Assembly (NCBI GenBank): GCA_029855925.1
Contig: JAGSHP010000149.1
Span: 1-6,903 of the forward strand
Source: Candidatus Thorarchaeota archaeon
GTDB taxonomy: Archaea > Asgardarchaeota > Thorarchaeia > Thorarchaeales > Thorarchaeaceae
Direction: 5' to 3'
Length of the DNA stretch: 6,903 bases
Shown here piece after piece: positions 1 through 5,576 of this stretch. The notes under the pieces were generated by a model. That model was not told the origin of the DNA. It was given only the letters and a program-made list of their open reading frames with translations, and did not search any database. Each line of letters opens with the position of its first letter. The first letter of the stretch is position 1. A program made the translations under genes and the position numbers.

Positions 1-811
1 CATAGATCTTGTAGACAATGAACAGTGCAAAGTTCACTCCAAACGGGAAATAGAGAATGAGAGCCAACCTGTCCATGTTTCCAAGGATCAGTGCGGCTGC
101 GATAGTCGCACCTATCGGCAATCGACCCACATCCCCCGGAAGCGCTTTTGCCGGATATTTATTAAATATCAGAAACGCCAGCATGGCACCAAGGAGAGCT
201 CCTGAGATAATTCCCGCATCCAAATCTGCCGGACTGAGCGTTTTGTTGGAAACAAAAGGTGATGCAAACACGAACAGAAGTATGGCGGATGAATTAATGG
301 CAGCCAGTCCTGTTTCAAGACCATTCATTCCCCCGTACATGTTTGTAGAGTCAATGATGAATGTCATCATTAGAGGGACAATGACGAGTGGGTACAGTAT
401 TCCAAGATTGATCGTGCCAATCAGTGGAATTGACATGGATGAGGTACCAACCTGCATGGCCATCATTGGTATTGACGCAACTAGTGGTAGCGCAATCTTT
501 GTGCGGTTCCTAAAATCTAGGTTATCATCGAGCTGACCAACAAGACCCGCCATTAGAATGGAAACAAGTGCCGCAAGTAATGCTGGATTGGCCTCCCCGT
601 CCCCAAAAGTTGAGAATCCGATGAAAATCAACAATGATGTGACAATCGCTAATAATACGACGAATCCCGCCCCTTTGGCAATTCTCGGTCGGTTAACCTT
701 GTGAACATCTATGCCCGTGACTCCTCTCTCTTTGAGCTTTTTTATCGTATTTGGCATCGCCAAAAGAACGATTAGAAACGAAACAAGAAACGTCACCAAG
801 ACTTGCAGCAA
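1..811 (-). CDS. Alg7/DPAGT1-like UDP-GlcNAc:polyprenyl-phosphate GlcNAc-1-phosphate transferase, partial (C-terminus off window)
   Basis: Reading the minus strand from TTG at 811 gives 270 open codons that run off the left edge. The product is a multi-pass membrane protein of the MraY/WecA/Alg7 family (glycosyltransferase family 4). Landmarks in order are a first membrane helix (about 2-19), the cytosolic motif D35-x-HK ending in RP (41-42), the metal-binding LDD (94-96) inside LDDNLDFRNRTK, and NMYGGMNGLE (157-166). That last motif resembles the NILAG-NGLE stretch of eukaryotic Alg7. PGDVGRLPIGA (225-235) matches the family's F-GD-G segment. Family knowledge: these enzymes transfer GlcNAc-1-phosphate from UDP-GlcNAc to dolichyl phosphate, the first step of the N-glycan lipid donor; archaeal relatives include AglH. 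An in-frame TGA at 821-823 blocks upstream starts, and GGTGA lies 9 nt before the TTG. Roughly 50 C-terminal residues are probably missing. The lipid and sugar substrates are inferred from motifs. The gene diverges from the ribophorin-like gene at 997. Confidence 0.85.
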   Translation of the reverse strand, partial: MLQVLVTFLVSFLIVLLAMPNTIKKLKERGVTGIDVHKVNRPRIAKGAGFVVLLAIVTSLLIFIGFSTFGDGEANPALLAALVSILMAGLVGQLDDNLDFRNRTKIALPLVASIPMMAMQVGTSSMSIPLIGTINLGILYPLVIVPLMMTFIIDSTNMYGGMNGLETGLAAINSSAILLFVFASPFVSNKTLSPADLDAGIISGALLGAMLAFLIFNKYPAKALPGDVGRLPIGATIAAALILGNMDRLALILYFPFGVNFALFIVYKIY

Positions 812-820
812 TTTATTCTC

Positions 821-825
821 TCACC
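821..825 (-). promoter_or_regulatory. Shine-Dalgarno site of the Alg7-like gene
   Basis: The minus strand reads GGTGA, complementary to the 3' end of archaeal 16S rRNA, 9 nt before the TTG at 811-809. The reading frame is closed by TGA at 823-821, which overlaps this site. Translation must therefore start at this TTG or just downstream, because the first ATG lies 18 codons inside and would remove the first membrane helix. Confidence 0.6.
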
Positions 826-846
826 ACCCATATCCTGATTCACTTT

Positions 847-862
847 GCATTTTATCATTTCG
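847..862 (-). promoter_or_regulatory. possible BRE/TATA promoter of the Alg7-like gene
   Basis: The minus strand reads CCGAAATGATAAAATG. This resembles an archaeal BRE (CCGAAA) followed by an A/T-rich TATA element. A start about 25 nt downstream would give a short leader carrying the GGTGA site at 825-821. This is assigned from position and composition alone, so it is weak. Confidence 0.35.
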
Positions 863-864
863 GC

Positions 865-899
865 TCGGATGATGTCCAGTACAGCCATTATTCATCCGA
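865..899. repeat. 8-bp inverted repeat (possible operator)
   Basis: TCGGATGA at 865-872 is repeated inverted as TCATCCGA at 892-899, with a 19-bp spacer. It sits in the divergent promoter region, close to the likely minus-strand TATA element. Its position would suit a regulator binding both half-sites. A chance repeat of this size in 185 bp is also possible. Confidence 0.3.
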
Positions 900-985
900 A
901 ACTGTTTTAACTGCCCTGAATGCTGGGGCGCAGCGTTTGCAGTACACTTCATAATCCGTTCGGAGAAACACACGTATTGCATTTG

Positions 986-990
986 GGTGA
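986..990 (+). promoter_or_regulatory. Shine-Dalgarno site of the ribophorin I-like gene
   Basis: GGTGA lies 6 nt before TTG at 997. This supports the TTG start, which is the only one that keeps the basic N-terminus plus hydrophobic stretch expected of a signal peptide or membrane anchor. A start at the first internal ATG (codon 16) would cut that stretch. Confidence 0.6.
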
Positions 991-996
991 TACATA

Positions 997-3960
997 TTGA
1001 ACCATCTGCGTAGACAAATTGTGACACTGGCATTGTTGGCGATGTTTGTTGTAAACGGCATCCTGATGGCGTCTGTATCATCGGACATGATAGGTATGCC
1101 CTCAGCATCATCAACATCAATTGAAGAACAACCAAGAACTATTACATCATCTGACATCAATGTGTCCATTCCGTATGTGGACACGCACTATGGCTATGCG
1201 GATGGAATTATTGACCCCACAGAGTATGCCTTCAACTTCACAGATCCTGTGACGGGCGTCACAGTGTATATGGAACATAACTCCACTGTCCTCTATGTTG
1301 GTATGAAGGCGCAGACCTCAGGCTGGGTTGGACTTGCTTGGAAGTCCCCTGGAGCGAACTACACGGTTGAAGGTCTGACAGGCGCAGATATGATTCTCGG
1401 ATATGCTCCTGGCACTCCCCATGATGCGTACCCCCGTGTCGTAAACACCTCCCTGAATGTTAGAGTACATTATACGCTCTACGCACGTAATGGAACTCAA
1501 ATCGATGAGGGATATGCCCCTGATGGAACATCCGACAGTCCCCTCTACAAGGAAAGTCTTCTTGAGAAATACAAGGAGGCATTGATAGGGATGCGAGTGG
1601 GTGAAGTCAAGCATTTCATCATCCCCGCGGAATACGGTTATCCCGAGGGTGAGGCGTTGTACGGAGAGGATCTTGAATTTGTTGTTGAAGTTGAACAAAT
1701 CGGTCCGAACTCCAACAACCCGGCCGATTCGAGTCAGATTGTATATTCCGATGCGTATGGTGTCAATACACTAGATCATATAGCCGATAGCAACCAAAGT
1801 AGAATTCTCTCTGCAAATGCCAGCGATGATGGGGCGGTCACTCAGGTTGAGTATTTCATTAGAATGAATAGTAGCGACCCCAATGATATTCCACTACTGA
1901 ACTCTACCACCACACAGTATCCTTTCGTGATTCTAGTTGGAGCGACGGAGGATATCGATGGACTCCCAGATCTTCACTCTGACTGGTCCTCACCTTTGCT
2001 CATAGGTCTTAGACCTAATGAAGCCCCCTCGTTAGAGCCAAGTTTTCCGTTAGAGAATGGGATATTGGAATGGCTAGTCACACTACAATTGAATGCAAGT
2101 GATGATACACTTGTTCGCCGGGCCGGTTTCCGACTTGACAATGAGAGTTGGACTGACCTTCACTATAATTTCAAGACCGATTTGTGGGAATATAGCCTTG
2201 ACGTTTCCGACTATCAGTCTGGCTCCAATCATACGCTCTGGTTCAATGCCACTGATGGATCGAACTCAACATCAATCATGTCATTCAACGTCACAATCAT
2301 CATCCCGTACATTCCTCTCATGGGCGCAACGCTCTCTGTTGCAAGAACGATTGCAACTCTGATGTATCACACTACGAAGACAGAAGACATGTTTACAATC
2401 ACTAACAAGAATGCCGTCCCAATATCGGCTCTTGAATTCTATCTCCCTGCTGAATACACCCCCAACTTCCTCTCTGTTGAGGCCACTGATGCATCCGACT
2501 CGCCACTGGAGGTAGTACGCCTGTCAGACTTAAATGGGATGTATCATTGGCGCGTTATACTGTCCGAGACCGTGGAGCCAGGTGATCGATATGAGTTCAC
2601 TGTGACAATGTATCTTCACTCACTCCATGTCCTCACCGACTTTGATAACAATCTCTACGAATTCAAGTTCCTCAAGTCTCCAGTTGTACCCTATGTCATC
2701 TCACGTCTCTCTGTGTCAATGGCACTCAGAAGCGGTGACTCCCTGCATGATGGTGTCAACCCTGAGGGTGTATACTACAATCTGGCACCTATGTCTGTAG
2801 ATGTCTTTGATATCGTCTTGAGTTCAGTGACTCCCTTGCTTGTTGCAACGAGAACCACCCAAATCACAGTTGATCCATGGGGCTGGTTACATTACAAGGA
2901 AACAGTTCACATTGAGAACGTTGGGCCAGCCAAGGAGATTGACATGAGCTTCAAGTTTCCGGCCTATATGTCCAATGTCAAGATCTATGATGACGTGGGA
3001 ATACTTGCAGGCTCGATGCCACAAGAATTCGATTGGAATGAAACTCTCAATCAACGCATCAATCTCAAGGGCGACCGTTTTGGTGACCGTGGCTTCTGGC
3101 CAGGCTACAAGTACACATTTCATGTAGACTATAATATCTATCTTCCAATGTATCAGACTCAAACTGCAGAAGGAAATCTCATCTCATTTCCAATGGCCAC
3201 GCTGGACGAGATGTTGGTCACCGAACATACCATTGATGTCATTGTTCCACTTGGAGTATATCCCATTCACCCCTCTGAGGGCTATAGACTCCTCTTTGGG
3301 GTCTTTGAGGCCACGATGCAATACACCGTCTACAATACCACACAGCAGAACCCCGCACAAATCTCTCTACTCTATCAGCTGACTCCCGCTATAATTGCTC
3401 GACCTGGTGCGATAGCCCTCATCATTGGGATGATTGCTGCTGCCTATGTGTCCATTCGCAAGCTCAGATTGACCGCAGAAGAATTAGAGGCCACGGGCAC
3501 GGAAACAGGTTCAGCTATCCCCCAGAGTGGGGCACCACCTGAGTTAGTAGGCGAGTTTGCCCGTCTATATTCCAAGAAGACGGCACTAAATCTCGACCTT
3601 GAGAAGCTAGAGTCCTCGAGAAAGAGAGGAAAAGTTTCCAAACGCGAATTCATGAAGCGTCAACGAGACATAAAATCACAGCTTGCGGAACTAGATGCGA
3701 AAATCGCCTCACTTAAGGGGCAGTTGATACCCTACGGTTCGCGGTATCGTGAGGTCATCGGGCAGCTCGAGCTTCATGAAGAGCGAATGGAGGGTGCAAA
3801 GGCTGGTCTTCGACAACTGCTTCTTCGTAAGAAGAAACAGCAAATTAGTCGCGTAGCCTTTGAGAAGACGCGACAAGAGTATCTAAAGACTGTGAAGCAA
3901 TCAGTGAGTGCAATAGATAGGATCCTGCTGACCCTTCAGGAAGAGGCAGGAGAGCTCTAA
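997..3960 (+). CDS. ribophorin I (OST1)-like membrane protein with N-terminal DOMON-like, FKBP-like and Ig-like domains
   Basis: This 987-residue protein is probably a surface-anchored oligosaccharyltransferase accessory subunit. A signal or anchor segment spans about 5-26. Residues 58-150 look like a DOMON domain (SGWVGLAW at 108-115, GADMILGY at 129-136). Residues 153-236 look like an FKBP-type prolyl isomerase domain (ALIGMRVGE at 195-203, IIPAEYGYPEG at 208-218, LEFVVEVEQI at 226-235). Two Ig-like beta segments follow (about 245-345 and 345-436). Residues 440-795 follow the order of ribophorin I: a beta domain, LYEFKF (553-558), then the WG motif (ITVDPWGWLHYKE, 623-635; human RPN1 has IEISHWGNIAVEE from memory), then WPGYKYTFHVDYN (701-713; human GGWKTHYIVGYN). 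One membrane helix (797-820) leads to a basic coiled coil (848-987), as in RPN1. The extracellular part has 18 N-X-S/T sequons and the tail has none. The start is TTG. The neighbouring divergent gene makes the lipid-GlcNAc donor. The ribophorin call rests on motif order and topology, without an alignment search. The N-terminal fusion is unlike eukaryotic RPN1, and enzymatic activity of the FKBP-like part is unproven. Confidence 0.75.
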   Translation: MNHLRRQIVTLALLAMFVVNGILMASVSSDMIGMPSASSTSIEEQPRTITSSDINVSIPYVDTHYGYADGIIDPTEYAFNFTDPVTGVTVYMEHNSTVLYVGMKAQTSGWVGLAWKSPGANYTVEGLTGADMILGYAPGTPHDAYPRVVNTSLNVRVHYTLYARNGTQIDEGYAPDGTSDSPLYKESLLEKYKEALIGMRVGEVKHFIIPAEYGYPEGEALYGEDLEFVVEVEQIGPNSNNPADSSQIVYSDAYGVNTLDHIADSNQSRILSANASDDGAVTQVEYFIRMNSSDPNDIPLLNSTTTQYPFVILVGATEDIDGLPDLHSDWSSPLLIGLRPNEAPSLEPSFPLENGILEWLVTLQLNASDDTLVRRAGFRLDNESWTDLHYNFKTDLWEYSLDVSDYQSGSNHTLWFNATDGSNSTSIMSFNVTIIIPYIPLMGATLSVARTIATLMYHTTKTEDMFTITNKNAVPISALEFYLPAEYTPNFLSVEATDASDSPLEVVRLSDLNGMYHWRVILSETVEPGDRYEFTVTMYLHSLHVLTDFDNNLYEFKFLKSPVVPYVISRLSVSMALRSGDSLHDGVNPEGVYYNLAPMSVDVFDIVLSSVTPLLVATRTTQITVDPWGWLHYKETVHIENVGPAKEIDMSFKFPAYMSNVKIYDDVGILAGSMPQEFDWNETLNQRINLKGDRFGDRGFWPGYKYTFHVDYNIYLPMYQTQTAEGNLISFPMATLDEMLVTEHTIDVIVPLGVYPIHPSEGYRLLFGVFEATMQYTVYNTTQQNPAQISLLYQLTPAIIARPGAIALIIGMIAAAYVSIRKLRLTAEELEATGTETGSAIPQSGAPPELVGEFARLYSKKTALNLDLEKLESSRKRGKVSKREFMKRQRDIKSQLAELDAKIASLKGQLIPYGSRYREVIGQLELHEERMEGAKAGLRQLLLRKKKQQISRVAFEKTRQEYLKTVKQSVSAIDRILLTLQEEAGEL

Positions 3961-3983
3961 ATCTATTCATTACCTCGAATTGC

Positions 3984-4019
3984 AAGCGGAACATTCTTCC
4001 GCTTCATTTCTCTTTTTTT
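3984..4019 (+). terminator. hairpin plus T-tract terminator after the ribophorin I-like gene
   Basis: AAGCGGAA (3984-3991) pairs perfectly with TTCCGCTT (3997-4004) across a 5-nt loop. A T-rich run follows, with seven consecutive T at 4013-4019. It begins 23 nt after the TAA stop and separates this gene from the downstream HD gene. In archaea the T-tract alone can end transcription, and the hairpin adds support. Confidence 0.6.
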
Positions 4020-4060
4020 ACCTTTCGCGAATACTGACGATTTCATAGACGATTCCATAA

Positions 4061-4070
4061 TGCTTATCTT
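4061..4070 (+). promoter_or_regulatory. possible TATA element of the HD-domain gene
   Basis: TGCTTATCTT is preceded by an A/T-rich CCATAA. It lies about 30 nt before the Shine-Dalgarno site GGTGA (4101-4105), which in turn is 6 nt before the ATG at 4112. Together with the terminator just upstream, this suggests the HD gene has its own promoter. The match to an archaeal TATA box is only moderate. Confidence 0.35.
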
Positions 4071-4111
4071 TCAATGATCCGCCCATTAATGCCTCTTATT
4101 GGTGAATTGAA

Positions 4112-4993
4112 ATGACCCCGCAAATCACTTTTGACAGGTCCAGAATACAAATCGCAGATCTCCTGACACCTGGGACCAAAGCAATGGAGATGTACCAATA
4201 TCTCAAGAATTCACCACGTGTCCAATCCTATCTACGTACCGCAAATAGAATGGCGGTGTCCCGTCTCGGATACACGGACCACGGACCAATTCATGCTGAA
4301 GTAGCTACATGGTACGCCTTGAAGGCATTTGAGATTCTTGAAAAGACTTTCATCCCGAATGTTGTGGCTGAGGGCATTGGTGATATTGATGACGCGCGAC
4401 TGGTGATCCTATCCTCAACCTATCTTCACGATATTGGAATGGTCATTCATCGGAATGAGCATCCACTGACGGCTATCCAACTCGCACGGCCTATACTGGA
4501 GTCAAAGCTCGCCGATCTCTATGATGACCCCAGTAAAGCGACCGACATTCTATCGTTCGCTCTACATGGTATCTATGCCCATGATGATGATACTATGTGT
4601 CTGACATTTGAGGCCGGCATAACAAAACTTGGTGATGGTTGTGACATGACCAAGGGTCGTACAATAATACCCTACCAGAAGGGAAAAGTCGATATCCACT
4701 CGGTCAGCGCACTGGCAATCAATGAAGTAACTTTGGAGCAAGGCGATGATGTTCCGCTAAGGATCACAGTTGCTATGGATAATCCTGCTGGCGTATTTCA
4801 GGTCCAAGCAGTCTTACAGAAGAAACTGTCCACAAGCGGTCTGAAAGACCATGTGGTTGTCGACATACTCGTAAATGGTGATAGGCTGGTCCTCTCCCAG
4901 GTCAAGCGTCTGTTCAAAGTACATGTCGCTGATGAGCCCGATTTAGCTAGCATAAAGGAACGCTCAGTAGAATCATCATCACCGAGGCAATAG
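4112..4993 (+). CDS. HD-superfamily metal-dependent phosphohydrolase, archaeal type
   Basis: The 293-residue protein has no membrane segment and is predicted cytosolic. The HD signature is spread as expected: H57/H61 in TDHGPIHAEV (55-64), the H106-D107 pair in TYLHDIGM (103-110), further histidines H113 and H117, then D175 and D178 in LGDGCDMTKGR (173-183). These are likely metal ligands for hydrolysing a phosphoester or nucleotide. Residues about 193-275 form a separate alpha/beta region starting DIHSVSALAINEV (194-206) and including AGVFQVQ (226-232). From memory, this tail recurs in archaeal HD proteins and probably regulates or binds a ligand. GGTGA 6 nt upstream fixes the ATG. The gene stands alone between a terminator and a convergent tRNA, so context does not reveal the substrate. 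The HD family is clear; the reaction is unknown. Confidence 0.8.
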   Translation: MTPQITFDRSRIQIADLLTPGTKAMEMYQYLKNSPRVQSYLRTANRMAVSRLGYTDHGPIHAEVATWYALKAFEILEKTFIPNVVAEGIGDIDDARLVILSSTYLHDIGMVIHRNEHPLTAIQLARPILESKLADLYDDPSKATDILSFALHGIYAHDDDTMCLTFEAGITKLGDGCDMTKGRTIIPYQKGKVDIHSVSALAINEVTLEQGDDVPLRITVAMDNPAGVFQVQAVLQKKLSTSGLKDHVVVDILVNGDRLVLSQVKRLFKVHVADEPDLASIKERSVESSSPRQ

Positions 4994-5016
4994 AGTATCA
5001 ATAAACGAGAATGAAG

Positions 5017-5092
5017 TGGTAGCCCCGCCAGGATTCGAACCTGGGTCAGCGAGGCCAAAACCCGCTATGCTGGACCACTACACCACGGGGCT
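5017..5092 (-). tRNA. tRNA-Gln (anticodon UUG), CCA end encoded
   Basis: Read on the minus strand, a full cloverleaf can be drawn. The 7-bp acceptor stem is AGCCCCG/CGGGGCT (5092-5086 with 5027-5021), with discriminator A at 5020 and CCA at 5019-5017. The D arm has U8, A14 and the GG pair, and its 4-bp stem contains two G-U wobbles. The anticodon stem GCGGG/CTCGC holds the loop TTTTGGC, giving anticodon UUG. The variable loop is 4 nt, and the T arm is CCAGG-TTCGAAT-CCTGG. There is no intron. A1-U72 is the archaeal form of tRNA-Gln, which is normally charged through Glu-tRNA-Gln and GatDE. The mature 5' end lies only 6 nt after the stop of the Trm112-like gene on the same strand. No TATA box is visible at the expected spot, so co-transcription is likely. 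Confidence 0.95.
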
Positions 5093-5098
5093 ATATCT

Positions 5099-5425
5099 CT
5101 ACATTGTTGATGCTTCAACGAGCCCGAAAGGTTTCCCATCCGTTAATATTTCCTTTGGAATGCGTGACTTCCAGCGTTCAAGAAATCTTGCTTCTTCATC
5201 GTGCTGCTTTCCTTCTACTCGGAGGTTGTCGGGCAACATGCAAGCAATCCCATCAATTACTGGATACCATCGCCCACATTTTGGGCACGTTATGAGTCCC
5301 TCATCAATCTCTTCTTGTTGCTCCCCTTCCACTTCGTCCGTATGAGACTTGAAGATCTCCAACTGAAGACTGCTCCTGCAGTCAGGATCCGGGCATGCAA
5401 GTATATCCATGAGCCAGATCTTCAT
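5099..5425 (-). CDS. Trm112-like zinc-binding methyltransferase activator
   Basis: The 108-residue product starts MKIWLMDILACP and carries two cysteine pairs, C11-PDPD-C16 and C47-PK-C50. The second pair is followed by GRWYPVIDGIACMLP (51-65). This is the Trm112/UPF0434 zinc-ribbon pattern. Family knowledge: Trm112 is a small partner that stabilises and activates SAM-dependent methyltransferases acting on tRNA, rRNA and release factors, in the cytosol. Compared with the usual archaeal form of about 60 residues, it has an acidic insertion (about 27-42) between the cysteine pairs. It also has a 40-residue C-terminal extension (FLERW at 81-85, IPKEIL at 89-94, GKPFGL at 97-102). A longer frame opens 30 codons upstream, but GGAGG 9 nt before the internal ATG and the family's N-terminus both favour the start at 5425. 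The gene diverges from gcvPA and runs into the tRNA-Gln. Confidence 0.8.
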   Translation of the reverse strand: MKIWLMDILACPDPDCRSSLQLEIFKSHTDEVEGEQQEEIDEGLITCPKCGRWYPVIDGIACMLPDNLRVEGKQHDEEARFLERWKSRIPKEILTDGKPFGLVEASTM

Positions 5426-5434
5426 TACGGATTT

Positions 5435-5439
5435 CCTCC
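5435..5439 (-). promoter_or_regulatory. Shine-Dalgarno site deciding the Trm112-like start
   Basis: The minus strand reads GGAGG 9 nt before the ATG at 5425-5423. It supports the short form of the protein over the in-frame ATG at 5515, whose 30 extra residues match nothing expected of the family and would include the promoter region. Confidence 0.7.
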
Positions 5440-5467
5440 AAGTGTGACTGATGCTATTTCTGATTAG

Positions 5468-5475
5468 TTTAAAAA
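5468..5475 (-). promoter_or_regulatory. likely TATA box of the Trm112-like / tRNA-Gln unit
   Basis: The minus strand reads TTTTTAAA, the most A/T-rich block between the two divergent genes. A start about 25 nt downstream would fall near 5445, leaving a leader of about 20 nt that just includes the GGAGG site. The block is nearly palindromic and could also serve the plus strand, but then gcvPA would have a leader of about 80 nt. Confidence 0.45.
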
Positions 5476-5563
5476 TGATTCTTAGCGGCCAGTGGCATAT
5501 GATGTTGAGAGGCAAAAGGCTTTCATTGACTTCTCTATGAATCTCACATGTCGCCTAATGATT

Positions 5564-5568
5564 GGTGA
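5564..5568 (+). promoter_or_regulatory. Shine-Dalgarno site of gcvPA
   Basis: GGTGA lies 8 nt before the ATG at 5577. An earlier in-frame ATG at 5568 overlaps this site and so cannot use it. An in-frame TGA at 5559-5561 closes the frame just upstream. Confidence 0.6.
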
Positions 5569-5576
5569 TGTTGATT

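Larger units (their letters stand above)
812..996. other. divergent intergenic region between the Alg7-like and ribophorin I-like genes
   Basis: This 185-bp gap must hold the control regions of both divergent genes. On the minus side there is a BRE/TATA-like element (862-847). On the plus side the only weak TATA-like candidate is TTCATAAT near 948-955, about 25 nt before a plausible leader. A perfect 8-bp inverted repeat lies between them. Small open frames cross this region on both strands, but they lack Shine-Dalgarno sites and recognisable products, so I do not call them genes. Confidence 0.6.

Noticed and set aside
57..536. Open frame of 159 codons on the plus strand
   Set aside because: It is antisense to the Alg7-like gene, has no family resemblance, and the minus strand holds clear catalytic motifs across the same bases.
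821..1184. Overlapping minus-strand frames of about 100 codons across the divergent gap and the start of the ribophorin-like gene
   Set aside because: They lack Shine-Dalgarno sites and recognisable products, and they overlap a coding region with a clear signal segment and DOMON-like motifs.
1318..1698. Minus-strand frame of 126 codons
   Set aside because: It is antisense to the DOMON/FKBP-like region, and its translation shows no domain or coherent membrane pattern.
5426..5515. Thirty-residue N-terminal extension of the Trm112-like protein
   Set aside because: The GGAGG site and likely TATA box lie inside it, and the family begins at the internal methionine.
5426..5576. Glycine riboswitch upstream of gcvPA
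   Set aside because: The gap is only 151 bp and is shared with a divergent promoter. I see no tandem aptamer-like stems.
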